The notes under the pieces were generated by a model. The model did no database searches. It saw nothing but the letters and a program-made list of their open reading frames with translations, and had not been told where the DNA came from. Shown in pieces: positions 23,843 to 35,218 of a stretch of DNA of 64,000 bases. Position 1 is the first letter of the stretch, and every line of letters starts with the position of its first letter. Location: the NCBI GenBank assembly GCA_024236155.1, contig JACKLA010000001.1, forward strand, positions 434,001 through 498,000, in the 5' to 3' direction. Source of the DNA: Sphingomonadaceae bacterium (GTDB taxonomy: Bacteria; Pseudomonadota; Alphaproteobacteria; Sphingomonadales; Sphingomonadaceae). Made by a program: the position numbers and the translations under genes.

Positions 23843-24150
23843 GGTGGCGAATTCCCTTCAGCTGGTGCCGTGTTGCCTGCTGCTAGTGCCGTTTCCCCTT
23901 GCCGGTCAAGCACGCGATAACATTCCGCCGCCTCGCTTGCCGGGCCGCGTCGTTCGGGGAGGGTGACCAGCTCGACAATAGCGATCCGGCTTCCGAGTGC
24001 GAGCGTCAGCACGTCGCCGGCTTCCACTGCATGGCTCATGCGCCCGACCCGCTGGCCGTTGCAGCGAATATGCCCTTTCGCCACCAGCTGCTGCGCCAGG
24101 CTGCGCGATCGGGCAAAACGGCAGCGATATAGCAGCAGGTCGATCCGCAT
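23839..24150 (-). CDS. S4-domain RNA-binding protein (Hsp15-like)
   Basis: The protein has 103 residues from ATG 24150, which overlaps the helicase stop (TGATG); upstream in-frame sequence is not needed. The S4 fold is clear: M-R-I-D-L-L-L-Y-R-C-R-F-A-R-S-R-S-L-A-Q-Q-L-V, then G-H-I-R-C-N-G-Q-R-V, then V-E-A-G-D-V-L-T-L. Related proteins (HslR/Hsp15) bind stalled 50S subunits, but the exact role here is unknown. Tight overlaps with the helicase and fdxA suggest one operon. Confidence 0.88.
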   Translation of the reverse strand: MRIDLLLYRCRFARSRSLAQQLVAKGHIRCNGQRVGRMSHAVEAGDVLTLALGSRIAIVELVTLPERRGPASEAAECYRVLDRQGETALAAGNTAPAEGNSPP

Positions 24151-26717
24151 CAGCGCATAAGGTCGGCCAGTCCGGCAAAGGCACTGCCTTCGCGCGGGCG
24201 GGCAGGTTGCTGTCGTTCGGCCTTGCGCCGCGACGGACGCCATTCGAAACGGTCGGGTTCAGCCGGGCCGAACGCACCTTCGCGCAGCCTTTTTGCCGGG
24301 AGGTAGCGGAAGCCCGCTGCACCCAGCAGCCGCTGGAAACTGTCCGGCGTCAGCCCGGTCGAGATTGCCAGCGCCGGATCGACGACAAAGCGGCGCTCCC
24401 TGGTCTTCGCGCGTGCTTCATGCGCGGCGCGGAAGATCTTTTCCGCAATATCGATCCGAACCGCCTGCTTGCCGGCCGGACGATAGCCTGAGGGCAGCTT
24501 CTTGTCCCCCTCGATCACCGGGATCATCGCCGGATCGAGCGCACGCCGGTCGACACCCAGGGCATGGAGCAACTGGCGCGCGCCGGGCTTGAGGAGGGCC
24601 GGGGCAAAGATATCCAGCGCGCCGAAGGTGACACCAAGACGGCGCAGGAAAGGCCGCATTTCCTTGGGCAAATGTTCGATCCCCGCCTTCTCGCGACTGA
24701 CATAGCCATGCCCGGCAATCAGGTTCATCAGCAGCGCGCGCGCCTGCGATCCGGCATCGGGATCGTTTGTGGCAGCCTCCATTCTCGCCAGCGCCTCGAG
24801 CGGGGCGAGTTGTTTCGCGAGCCATTCGCCGAGGGCAGCCAGCAGTTTTTCGCGCGCCGGTTCGGGCAGGAGAGCGAGCTCGCGCTCGGGTACGATGCGC
24901 GGGCTGGTCGGTGAATTGCCAAGCTCGAGCCTGGCAAGCGTCTGGCGGTTCCAGCGGATCGCGCCTTTTGCTAGCTCGACACCCTCAAGGCCGCCCGCGA
25001 CCAGCGTATCGGCGCGTTCGGACAGGATGCGCGGCAAGGCCTTCTCGCCCGCAGCGAGCAACATCTTGCGGTCGGCATGGTTGGCCATGTGATCGACCGT
25101 AAAGCGGAAGCCGTCGACGCGACCGATCGGCTCGTCCTCGACCGAGAGAGTGCCGTCGTCGGCCATGGTGACGGGGAGCATGGAGGCATCCTGGCCCAGC
25201 GATTTCATCAGAATTGCAGTCCTTCGGTTGACGAAGCGTTCGGTTAAACGTGCATGTAGCGCATCGGACAGCTTCGCCTCTACCCCCCTTGCGCGTGCGG
25301 CCATCTCGTCACGCGCGAGCACCCAGTCGGGGCGCTGGCAGATATAGGCCCAGCTGCGGATCGCCGCGATCCGCGCCTGCAGCGTATGGATATCGCCCTG
25401 CATATTGTCGAGTTCGGCAATGCGCGCGGCGGCATAATCGGCGCCGATATAGCCGGTTTGCAAATCCTGCCATAGCCGGGTGACGAAACGCGCATGCTGG
25501 TCCGCACCGACCTGCCGGAAGTCGGGCAGCGAGCACGCCTCCCAGAACCGGCGGACTGCACCCGGCCGCTTGACGGCAGTGGCAAGGGGTTGATCGGCCA
25601 GCTTTTTAAGCACTGACAGGTCGATCGCTTCGGGTGCCAGCATCAGCTGGGGGAGATCGGGCGCACGTTCGAGATCGCCGATAAGCGTGGCGATTGTGTC
25701 GAACCTCGGTTCCGCCTCGCGCCAGAACAGGCGGGTGATCGGCTGGAAGCGGTGCTCCTCGATCGCGTAGATTTCTTCCTCGGTGAATTCGGCGGGTTCG
25801 GCATCGTGCTGTCCGGCCCCCGACAGCGTACCGAAAGTGCCGTCGCGCTGGTGGCGTCCGGCACGTCCGGCAATCTGCGCCATCTCCGCCGGGGTCAGCC
25901 TGCGCTGGCGCACCCCGTCGAACTTGGCAAGCGAGGCGAAGGCGACGTGGTTCACATCGAGATTGAGCCCCATGCCGATGGCATCGGTGGCGACGATGTA
26001 GTCAACCTCACCCGCCTGGAACATCGCAACCTGCTTGTTCCGCGTTTCGGGGCTGAGCGCACCCATCACCACCGCGCTGCCGCCGCGAAAACGCCGCAGC
26101 ATCTCGGCTACCGCATAAACCTGCTCCGTGCTGAAGGCGACAATCGCGCTGCGTGGCGGCAGGCGTGAAAGCTTGCGCGGGCCGATATGGCGCAGGGTCG
26201 AGAAACGCGGGCGTCCGATGATTTCGGCCTTCGGTTCCAGCGCGCGGACCATCGGTTCGAGCGTTGCCGCGCCGAGCAGCATCGTCTCCTCCCGCCCGCG
26301 CGCATGGAGCAGCCGGTCGGTGAAGATATGCCCGCGCTCGCGATTGGCCGCCAATTGTGCTTCGTCCAGCGCGACGAAAGCGTGCCCTCCACCGTCACGC
26401 GGCATGGCTTCGGCGGTGCAGAGGAAGTAGCGTGCTTGCGCAGGCTCGATCCGCTCTTCGCCGGTAATCAGCGCGACCTGTTTCTCGCCCTTTATCGCAA
26501 CCACCCGATCGTAAACCTCGCGCGCCAGCAAGCGCAGCGGAAAGCCGATCGCCCCGCTTGAATGGCCGCACATCCGCTCGATCGCGAGATGCGTCTTGCC
26601 AGTGTTGGTCGGGCCGAGGACGGCCCTGAGTTCGGAATGGGGGCGCAACGAAGTCACACTGCGGGTTCTGGCAGTTGCGCATAGGGGCGACAACCGCTGG
26701 CCGCATGCGATCAACAC
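24150..26717 (-). CDS. Suv3-like RNA/DNA helicase (superfamily 2)
   Basis: The 855-residue protein resembles mitochondrial SUV3 and its alphaproteobacterial homologues. Seen: Walker A G-P-T-N-T-G-K-T-H-L-A-I-E-R-M (about 35-49) with G-F-P-L-R-L-L-A-R-E, motif II A-L-D-E-A-Q-L, motif V A-T-D-A-I-G-M-G-L-N-L-D and motif VI Q-I-A-G-R-A-G-R. The long C-terminal half has no known catalytic motif. The first 20 residues are poorly conserved and a GTG at 26657 could be the true start. It leads the helicase-S4-fdxA group; a role in RNA turnover is inferred from family only. Confidence 0.88.
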   Translation of the reverse strand: MLIACGQRLSPLCATARTRSVTSLRPHSELRAVLGPTNTGKTHLAIERMCGHSSGAIGFPLRLLAREVYDRVVAIKGEKQVALITGEERIEPAQARYFLCTAEAMPRDGGGHAFVALDEAQLAANRERGHIFTDRLLHARGREETMLLGAATLEPMVRALEPKAEIIGRPRFSTLRHIGPRKLSRLPPRSAIVAFSTEQVYAVAEMLRRFRGGSAVVMGALSPETRNKQVAMFQAGEVDYIVATDAIGMGLNLDVNHVAFASLAKFDGVRQRRLTPAEMAQIAGRAGRHQRDGTFGTLSGAGQHDAEPAEFTEEEIYAIEEHRFQPITRLFWREAEPRFDTIATLIGDLERAPDLPQLMLAPEAIDLSVLKKLADQPLATAVKRPGAVRRFWEACSLPDFRQVGADQHARFVTRLWQDLQTGYIGADYAAARIAELDNMQGDIHTLQARIAAIRSWAYICQRPDWVLARDEMAARARGVEAKLSDALHARLTERFVNRRTAILMKSLGQDASMLPVTMADDGTLSVEDEPIGRVDGFRFTVDHMANHADRKMLLAAGEKALPRILSERADTLVAGGLEGVELAKGAIRWNRQTLARLELGNSPTSPRIVPERELALLPEPAREKLLAALGEWLAKQLAPLEALARMEAATNDPDAGSQARALLMNLIAGHGYVSREKAGIEHLPKEMRPFLRRLGVTFGALDIFAPALLKPGARQLLHALGVDRRALDPAMIPVIEGDKKLPSGYRPAGKQAVRIDIAEKIFRAAHEARAKTRERRFVVDPALAISTGLTPDSFQRLLGAAGFRYLPAKRLREGAFGPAEPDRFEWRPSRRKAERQQPARPREGSAFAGLADLMR

Positions 26718-26749
26718 CCTGTCGACAAAGCGACTCTTTTCACCGCATC

Positions 26750-26764
26750 TTTAGCCGGTGTTAA
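26750..26764. promoter_or_regulatory. CtrA-like motif upstream of the M23 peptidase gene
   Basis: TTTA-GCCGGTG-TTAA matches the alphaproteobacterial CtrA consensus TTAA-N7-TTAA at seven of eight fixed bases and is followed by C. It lies in the divergent helicase/M23 spacer, about 70 bases before the peptidase start. Confidence 0.35.
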
Positions 26765-26833
26765 CTTTAAATCGGCACAGCAATCGCGCACAGGGACCCG
26801 ACGGGTCGGGTCGCAACAAAAGGGCGGCCTTCA

Positions 26834-28471
26834 ATGGAGGGCGCGTTGTACAAACCGCGCGAAATCGATGAAGCCGGTGATGCCGGACGCGAAGGCGATG
26901 CACCGTGGCGCAGCGTTGCGCTGGCGCATTCGCAGATCGTCGAGAACAATCGCCCCCGCACGCTGCAGCGCGCCGAGAACCTGCGCGAACGGTTCGATGA
27001 ATGGCGCTTCAATGCGTCGGAGAAGCTCGAAAAGCTCGACCTCGCACCCGACCTGGCCGAAGCGATCGGATCGCGCCGCTGGTTCCGTGGTGTGGGCACA
27101 CTGTTGGGGCTTTCGGCATTCGCACTTGCATTGTGGCCCGATTTCTCGCCGGTCGAAGCGGCGCCCGCAATGGAGATCGACGGTCCTGCGCAGGACGAAT
27201 TCCGCAGCCAGATGATCCTCCCCCTCGCACTGGGCGGGGATAGCGGTCGCCATATGGGGGCAACGCCCCGAGTGGCCGAACTCAAGCGTGCGCCCGAACG
27301 CCCGCAGGTCCAGTTGCTGGCAACGCTGAGCCAGGGTGACAGCTTCAGCCGCATGCTCCAGCGCGCCGGTGTCGGTGCCAACGATGCTGCGCGGGTGGCT
27401 GAGCTCGTGGCGCGCAGCGTGGCGCTGGGCGATATCGAATCCGGTACGCAGGTCGATATTACGCTTGGTCGCCGCCCTGCGCCGGGCGAACCGCGCCCGC
27501 TCGATGCGCTGAGCTTTCGCGCACGGTTCGATCTCCAGCTCTCGGTCGAGCGGATGGGCGGCAACCTTGCGCTCAAGCGGATCCCGATCCGCGTTGACGA
27601 CACCCCACTGCGTATTCGCGGCACAGTCGGCAGCAGCCTCTATCGTTCTGCGCGTGCAGCAGGGGCGCCGGCCAGCGCGGTGCAGCAATATCTCAGGACT
27701 TTGGGCGAGCAGATCGACATGGATCGCCAGATCCGTTCGACCGACACATTCGACATCATCGTCTCGCACCGCCGCGCTGCAACCGGCGAGCGGCAGGCAG
27801 GGCAATTGCTCTATGCCGGGATCGAACGGAACGGGAAGCCCACGACCGAGCTGATGCGCTGGGGCAAGGACGGGCAGTTCTACGAAGCTTCGGGCGTGGG
27901 CGAGCAAAAAAGCGGGCTGATGCGCCCGGTTCCCGGCGCGGTCAGCTCGCGCTTTGGCATGCGTCGCCACCCGATCCTCGGCTATCGCCGGATGCACTCG
28001 GGCCTCGATTTTCGTGCCAGCCACGGCACGCCGATCGTCGCGGTTACCGATGGCACGATCAGCGGCGCTGGCCGGATGGGCGGCTGCGGCAATGCGGTGC
28101 GCGTCAACCATGGTGGCGGTTTGCAGACCCGCTATTGCCATATGAGCCGGATCGCGGTGCGCAGCGGCCAGCGTGTCAGCCGCGGGCAGGTGATCGGTTA
28201 TGTCGGGTCGACCGGCCTTTCGACCGGGGCGCACCTCCATTACGAAATGTATCGCAACGGGCGCGCGATCGATCCGGCAAGCGTCCAGTTCGTTACCCGC
28301 GCCCAGCTGAGCGGTGACGAGTTGCGCCGCTTCCGCGATACGCTTGCCCGCCTGCGCACAGTCGAGGCGGGGGCGGCGCTGTCCGACCTCGAAAAGACCC
28401 CGACCGAAGCCGCATCCGAAGAACCGGTGCGCGAGATCGACAAGCTGGACCAGCCCAGGAAGGTCGGCTGA
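26834..28471 (+). CDS. M23 family metallopeptidase (LytM, peptidoglycan endopeptidase)
   Basis: The 545 residues give an N-terminal cytoplasmic segment, one hydrophobic helix (about 85-105), a periplasmic linker and an OapA/LysM-like region (L-S-Q-G-D-S-F-S-R-M-L). The LytM domain has intact zinc ligands (H-S-G-L-D near 387-391 and H-L-H near 467-469). It should cut peptide cross-links in the murein during growth or division. A CtrA-like motif lies upstream. The last 60 residues are acidic and look disordered. The nearest relative by layout is the MepM/NlpD-type endopeptidase. Confidence 0.9.
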   Translation: MEGALYKPREIDEAGDAGREGDAPWRSVALAHSQIVENNRPRTLQRAENLRERFDEWRFNASEKLEKLDLAPDLAEAIGSRRWFRGVGTLLGLSAFALALWPDFSPVEAAPAMEIDGPAQDEFRSQMILPLALGGDSGRHMGATPRVAELKRAPERPQVQLLATLSQGDSFSRMLQRAGVGANDAARVAELVARSVALGDIESGTQVDITLGRRPAPGEPRPLDALSFRARFDLQLSVERMGGNLALKRIPIRVDDTPLRIRGTVGSSLYRSARAAGAPASAVQQYLRTLGEQIDMDRQIRSTDTFDIIVSHRRAATGERQAGQLLYAGIERNGKPTTELMRWGKDGQFYEASGVGEQKSGLMRPVPGAVSSRFGMRRHPILGYRRMHSGLDFRASHGTPIVAVTDGTISGAGRMGGCGNAVRVNHGGGLQTRYCHMSRIAVRSGQRVSRGQVIGYVGSTGLSTGAHLHYEMYRNGRAIDPASVQFVTRAQLSGDELRRFRDTLARLRTVEAGAALSDLEKTPTEAASEEPVREIDKLDQPRKVG

Positions 28472-28530
28472 GCGCGCCATCTGCGTTTGCGCGATTGAAC
28501 GGCCCGGCCAATTGCGGCACACAGCGCCGC

Positions 28531-29529
28531 ATGACCGGAAGCTATCCCAACACACGCCTGCGCCGCACCCGTGCCACCGGCTGGAGCCGCGCCATGCATC
28601 GCGAGACTCTGCTCACCCCGGCGGATCTGATCTGGCCGCTGTTCGTGACCGAAGGCACGGGCATCGAAGAGCCGATTGCAACCCTGCCGGGCGTTTCGCG
28701 CTGGTCGGTAGACGGGATCGCCGCGCGCGCAAGGGAAGCGGTGGAGCTCGGCATCCCCTGTATCGCCCTGTTTCCCAACACCCAGCCCGACCGCCGCTCG
28801 GATGACGGCAAGGAGGCGCTCAATCCGGATAACCTCATGTGCCGCGCCATCAAGGCCGTGCGCGATGCCTGCGGATCGGACATCGGCATCCTCACCGATG
28901 TCGCGCTCGATCCCTATACCAGCCACGGCCAGGACGGGCTGCTCGACGATGAAGGCTATGTCATCAATGACGATACCGTTGCCGTGCTGGTCGACCAGGC
29001 TGTGAACCAGGCCGATGCGGGCGCGGATATCATCGCTCCGTCGGACATGATGGACGGGCGGGTGAAAGCTATTCGCATGGCGCTGGAAATGAACCAGCAT
29101 CCCAATGTCCAGATCATGGCCTATTCGGCGAAATATGCCTCCGCCTTTTATGGCCCGTTCCGGGATGCAGTGGGGTCGGGCGGGCTGCTCAAAGGGGACA
29201 AGAAGAGCTACCAGATGGACCCTGCCAATGGCGATGAGGCGATGCGCGAGATTGCCTTCGACATTGCCGAGGGCGCCGATAGCGTGATGGTCAAGCCGGG
29301 GCTGGCCTATCTCGACATTATCTGGCGTGCGAAACAGCAATTCGGCGTGCCGGTTTTTGCCTATCAGGTCAGCGGCGAATATGCGTTGATCGAGGCAGGC
29401 GCTGCAGAGGGTATCGCCGACCGCGATGCATTGCTGATGGAAAAGCTGGTCGGTTTCAAACGCGCGGGCTGCTCGGGCGTGCTGACTTATCACGCGCCCG
29501 TCGCGGCACGCCTGCTCAACCATGGCTGA
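28531..29529 (+). CDS. hemB: Delta-aminolevulinic acid dehydratase (porphobilinogen synthase)
   Basis: Condenses two 5-aminolevulinate molecules to porphobilinogen. I chose ATG 28531 (332 residues), which gives the usual N-terminus ending R-R-T-R-A-T-G-W-S-R; the upstream in-frame codons are not typical. Seen: G-A-D-I-I-A-P-S-D-M-M-D-G-R, the Schiff-base lysine motifs S-A-K-Y-A-S-A-F-Y-G-P-F-R (Lys about 200) and M-V-K-P-G-L-A-Y-L-D (Lys about 254). It overlaps the next GNAT gene by eight bases. Confidence 0.96.
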   Translation: MTGSYPNTRLRRTRATGWSRAMHRETLLTPADLIWPLFVTEGTGIEEPIATLPGVSRWSVDGIAARAREAVELGIPCIALFPNTQPDRRSDDGKEALNPDNLMCRAIKAVRDACGSDIGILTDVALDPYTSHGQDGLLDDEGYVINDDTVAVLVDQAVNQADAGADIIAPSDMMDGRVKAIRMALEMNQHPNVQIMAYSAKYASAFYGPFRDAVGSGGLLKGDKKSYQMDPANGDEAMREIAFDIAEGADSVMVKPGLAYLDIIWRAKQQFGVPVFAYQVSGEYALIEAGAAEGIADRDALLMEKLVGFKRAGCSGVLTYHAPVAARLLNHG

Positions 29530-30091
29530 CGCGATGAGTGGTTTTCGCCATGAAACCGAACGCCTGATCCTGCGCGACTGGCGCGAAGAGGATTGGCCAC
29601 CGTTCTGGCAGGCGACCAATACGCCTGCGGTGATGCGCTGGCTGGGCGGCGTGTGCGACGAGGCAAAGAAGCAGGGCGCGCAGGAACGCCTGCTTTCCTA
29701 TGAACGCGAGCACGGCCACACATTCTGGGTCATCGAGCGCAAGTCGGACGGGGCGATCCTTGGGTTTTGCGGGCTCAAGCGGAGCAACCAGCAGGGCGGC
29801 CCGATCGGCATGATGGAAGTCGGCTGGCGGCTGCGCGAGGATGCCTGGGGGCGCGGCTATGCGAAGGAGGCTGCCATCGCATCGCTCGAAATCGCATTCG
29901 ATCGTTTCGCGGTGGATGAAGTCATCGCGCTTACCGTGGCGCGTAACGAGGGCAGCTGGGGCCTGATGGAGCGGCTGGGCATGCGTCGGCGCGAAGAGCT
30001 CGATTTCGAGAATGCCGATTTCGATGCCGCGAACCCTGTGATCATTGTTTACTCGATCGACCGGGACGACTGGCGATCGCACGATGCCTGA
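29522..30091 (+). CDS. GNAT family N-acetyltransferase (RimJ/RimL type)
   Basis: The 189-residue acetyltransferase has the RimJ/RimL layout: E-T-E-R-L-I-L-R-D-W-R-E-E-D at the start, a central V-G-W-R-L-R-E-D-A-W-G-R-G-Y-A-K-E-A acetyl-CoA loop, and N-x-G-S-W-G-L-M-E-R-L-G-M. An alternative start at 29534 is possible. It is followed at once by a paralogue (overlap eight bases). Substrate is unknown; members acetylate ribosomal protein N-termini or small amines. Confidence 0.88.
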   Translation: MADAMSGFRHETERLILRDWREEDWPPFWQATNTPAVMRWLGGVCDEAKKQGAQERLLSYEREHGHTFWVIERKSDGAILGFCGLKRSNQQGGPIGMMEVGWRLREDAWGRGYAKEAAIASLEIAFDRFAVDEVIALTVARNEGSWGLMERLGMRRREELDFENADFDAANPVIIVYSIDRDDWRSHDA

Positions 30092-30641
30092 CATTGTCGC
30101 CGAAACCGACCGTTTGGTCCTGCGCACGATCGAACCGGGCGATGCAGCCCGGCAGTTCGAGCTGCTCAATACGCCTGCCGTCATGGAGCGGTTGGGCGGA
30201 CCCAAGGAATTGCACGAGATCGAGGCGAAGCACGCCAAATCCATGGCGCTCTATGCGCGCGAAGGGTTCAGCTTCCTGTTCATGATCGAAAAGGCGAGCG
30301 GCGAGGTAGTCGGTCACTGCGGGATGAAACGGGTCGACAACCCGCTGGCCAAGAATATCGGCGATCACGAGGTCGGCTGGCTGGTGCGCGAGGATCGCTG
30401 GCGGCGGGGTTATGCCGAAGAAGCGATGCGCGCAGTGCTCGACTGGGCGTTCGACCGGATCGGCGCGCCGCATGTCGTCGCCTTGACCAGCGCGGCCAAC
30501 ACCGGCAGCTGGAAACTGATGGAAAAGCTCGGCATGGAGCGGCGCGAGGATCTCGATTTCGACGACCCCGCCTATCCACCGGAAGATCGCACGACGATCC
30601 TCTACAGCCTTGCTGCCAAGCAATGGGAGAATCCGCAATGA
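30084..30641 (+). CDS. GNAT family N-acetyltransferase (second tandem copy)
   Basis: The protein has 185 residues from ATG 30084, which overlaps the preceding stop. It shares the scheme of its neighbour: E-T-D-R-L-V-L-R, V-G-W-L-V-R-E-D-R-W-R-R-G-Y-A-E-E-A, then N-T-G-S-W-K-L-M-E-K-L-G-M. The two appear to derive from duplication, then diverged. The start of the carbonic anhydrase gene overlaps its stop (ATGA). Substrate unknown. Confidence 0.88.
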   Translation: MPDIVAETDRLVLRTIEPGDAARQFELLNTPAVMERLGGPKELHEIEAKHAKSMALYAREGFSFLFMIEKASGEVVGHCGMKRVDNPLAKNIGDHEVGWLVREDRWRRGYAEEAMRAVLDWAFDRIGAPHVVALTSAANTGSWKLMEKLGMERREDLDFDDPAYPPEDRTTILYSLAAKQWENPQ

Positions 30642-31219
30642 ACCGCCCGGGGGTCAATATCATCCCGATCCATGGCAAGACGCCGAAGATCCACGAAACG
30701 GCCTTCATCGCCCCCGGTTGCACGATCATTGGCGATGTCGAGATCGGCGAGGGATCGAGCATCTGGTACAATTGCGTGCTGCGCGCGGATGTTTTCTCGA
30801 TTCGTATCGGCAAGGGCACCAACGTCCAGGACGGCAGTGTGCTCCACTGCGACCCGCCGCGCCCCGGAGATCCCGATGGCTCGCCGCTGGTGATCGGTGA
30901 CGATGTGCTGGTTGGTCATATGGCGATGGTCCATGGCTGCACCATCGAGGATCGCGGCTTCGTGGGGCTGGGTGCAATCGCGATGAACAAGGCTGTCATC
31001 GGCAGCGACGCCATGCTGGCAGCGGGTGCCATGCTGACCGAGGGCAAGGTGATGGCACCGCGTTCGCTATGGGCCGGGCGTCCGGCAAAACCGCTGAGGG
31101 ATTTGAACGACGCGGCTGTTGCCGGAATGCGGATCGGTGTGGCGCATTATGCGGAAAACGCCCGGAATCACGCGGAAGCGGTCGCTGCCGCGCTGGGCAA
31201 TGGCGAAGCCCAGGGTTGA
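30638..31219 (+). CDS. Gamma-class carbonic anhydrase family protein
   Basis: The 193-residue left-handed beta-helix protein (hexapeptide repeats such as I-G-D-V-E-I-G-E-G-S-S-I-W and V-G-L-G-A-I-A-M-N-K-A-V-I-G) has all three zinc histidines of the gamma carbonic anhydrase fold: His70, His94 and His99. Some homologues are active CO2 hydratases; others (YrdA/PaaY types) are not. ATG 30638 overlaps the preceding GNAT stop. The next gene starts inside its last codons (20-base overlap). Confidence 0.9.
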   Translation: MNRPGVNIIPIHGKTPKIHETAFIAPGCTIIGDVEIGEGSSIWYNCVLRADVFSIRIGKGTNVQDGSVLHCDPPRPGDPDGSPLVIGDDVLVGHMAMVHGCTIEDRGFVGLGAIAMNKAVIGSDAMLAAGAMLTEGKVMAPRSLWAGRPAKPLRDLNDAAVAGMRIGVAHYAENARNHAEAVAAALGNGEAQG

Positions 31220-31481
31220 AACCCCGCCCGCCGAGGCGATCCTTGCCCTGGCGGACAGCGAAGGGCGGCTGGCCTTGCGCGTTACACCCGGTGCGCGCAG
31301 CGAAGCGATGGCCATTGAGAACGGTCGACTGACCGCCCGCGTGCGTGCGAAGCCGCAGGACGGTGTGGCGAATGCTGCGGTGCTCAAGCTGCTGGCAGCC
31401 GCGCTCGACATGGCCCCCTCGCGCCTCACCTTGTTGCGCGGCGCAACTTCCCGCGAGAAGCTTATCCAGCTCGATCGCTAG
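31200..31481 (+). CDS. DUF167 (YggU-like) small protein
   Basis: The protein has 93 residues from ATG 31200, inside the 3' end of the carbonic anhydrase gene. Seen: L-R-V-T-P-G-A-R-S-E, then A-R-V-R-A-K-P-Q-D-G-V-A-N-A-A-V-L-K-L-L-A, then G-A-T-S-R-E-K-L-I, the family signature. The YggU/DUF167 fold has no established function. It overlaps the convergent YoaK-type gene by 20 bases at the 3' ends. Confidence 0.88.
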   Translation: MAKPRVETPPAEAILALADSEGRLALRVTPGARSEAMAIENGRLTARVRAKPQDGVANAAVLKLLAAALDMAPSRLTLLRGATSREKLIQLDR

Positions 31482-32118
31482 CCGAACGCGTTTCGACAAC
31501 AAGTGCCACAAGCAGCAGTGCAACGGTGATGGCGACCGGGCTGCAGACCGCCAGTTGTGCGTCGCGCAGGTGGAGGAACGCACCGAACGCGGCACCCAGC
31601 GCCAGCGAGCACCATAGCCAGCCATAGCCGCGCATCGTCCGATCCGGCTGCCCGGCAATTCGCGCCGCCAGCCCCTGGGCAAACCGCACCAGCGCACCCG
31701 TCATATAGGTGACGCCCACCGTGACTTCGCCATCGCGGGAGAACACGTTGTTGGCAAAACCCATGGCGGTCGTCGCCAGCGCGAGGAACCACAGGTCGTG
31801 GCCCGACAGCGAAGCGACTGCAGCGAGGCTGAGGAAGGCCGCAACCACGGTGAGCAATATGCGCTTGTGGTGTCCGTTCCATTTGCGCGCAATCAAAGCG
31901 CCCGCCGTAACGCCTATGACAAAGGAGCCCAGGATTGTGAGCGGCAGGCTCGCCATCTGCGGCTCGTGCGCAAGATCGACCCCGAGCCTTGTGGTGTTGC
32001 CCGACATGAATGATGTGAAATATCCGCGCGCGACAAGGAAGCCGTTAGCATCGACTGTTCCTGCGAGGAACGCCATGCCAAGCGCAAGCCCCTGTCGTTG
32101 CCGATCATACCGATGCAT
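31462..32118 (-). CDS. YoaK (DUF1275) family membrane protein
   Basis: The 218-residue protein has about six hydrophobic helices. It shows the family hallmark of A-G-T-V-D-A-N-G-F-L, then G-Y-F-T-S-F-M-S-G-N-T-T-R-L-G, then A-M-G-F-A-N-N-V-F. Members are inner-membrane proteins of unknown activity, possibly transport-related. It is convergent with, and overlaps, the DUF167 gene by 20 bases. No regulator is adjacent. Confidence 0.88.
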   Translation of the reverse strand: MHRYDRQRQGLALGMAFLAGTVDANGFLVARGYFTSFMSGNTTRLGVDLAHEPQMASLPLTILGSFVIGVTAGALIARKWNGHHKRILLTVVAAFLSLAAVASLSGHDLWFLALATTAMGFANNVFSRDGEVTVGVTYMTGALVRFAQGLAARIAGQPDRTMRGYGWLWCSLALGAAFGAFLHLRDAQLAVCSPVAITVALLLVALVVETRSASDRAG

Positions 32119-32185
32119 TGCGCCCTCATGCCGAAACCCGGCGGAATTTCAATCCTTCACCGGGGCGGGCAGCCAATGCACCGGG

Positions 32186-32584
32186 TCAGTTGGTCACCAT
32201 CGCGCGGGCCATCATGTCCAGGCGTTCTGCCATTGCCTGGCCTATCACCGAGTCCTTTGGGCAGTGATCGGCGATAGCGCGAGCCATGGCGTCGGCCCAT
32301 TGATCGGCAGTTGCGGCGGACACGCCAAGGCCGCGATGCGCGCTCATCATGCATTTACCCGGATTCTCGTCGAACCAGTCGCGCGGACCGCCTGCCCATG
32401 CGCTGAGCCATCCGGCAAGCGACCGTCGCATTGGGGAAAGGTCGGCGGCATGCATGGCGCGAAGCTCGGCATAGCGTTCTTCGCTGTCCATCAGGTCGTA
32501 GAACCGGTCGACAATCCGGGCGAGCGCTTCATGGCCGCCGAGCGCCTCGTAGGGCGTTTGCGGTGATTTCAACTCTGCACTCAA
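32186..32584 (-). CDS. Group II truncated haemoglobin
   Basis: I chose TTG at 32584 (132 residues) because GGAGGG sits six bases upstream; a GTG at 32611 is the alternative and adds nine residues. Seen: P-Y-E-A-L-G-G, then I-V-D-R-F-Y-D-L-M (Tyr29, B10 position), A-G-G-P, A-H-R with the proximal His83, and W96 (G8 Trp), the group II pattern. Such proteins bind O2, NO or other ligands. No partner reductase is nearby. Confidence 0.88.
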   Translation of the reverse strand: MSAELKSPQTPYEALGGHEALARIVDRFYDLMDSEERYAELRAMHAADLSPMRRSLAGWLSAWAGGPRDWFDENPGKCMMSAHRGLGVSAATADQWADAMARAIADHCPKDSVIGQAMAERLDMMARAMVTN

Positions 32585-32705
32585 GATCGCCCTCCGACCA
32601 GCCTTTGGCACAGGATGATATGCCTCAGGCGTTGCGCCCGCTCCTTGATCCAGCGCAAATCGCGGGCGCTATGCGTGTTGCCGGCGTTCCGCCAATGTCG
32701 GGCGA

Positions 32706-35078
<2,373 letters not shown>

Positions 35079-35139
35079 TCAGCGGTCTTTCGTCGGTGGA
35101 GACGGATATCCCCTCAACAGGGAATATGAGCAAACATGG

Positions 35140-35154
35140 TTAACGCGGTCTAAA
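35140..35154. promoter_or_regulatory. CtrA-like motif upstream of clpA
   Basis: TTAA-CGCGGTC-TAAA matches TTAA-N7-TTAA at seven of eight fixed bases, followed by C. It lies about 62 bases upstream of the clpA start, in the clpA/DUF1192 spacer. Such motifs are short and this may be chance. Confidence 0.3.
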
Positions 35155-35218
35155 CGTGAGGCGCCCGCGGCCATGCATTCGATATAGGAAGGGGCCGCGC
35201 GATTTCGACCCCGGAAGA

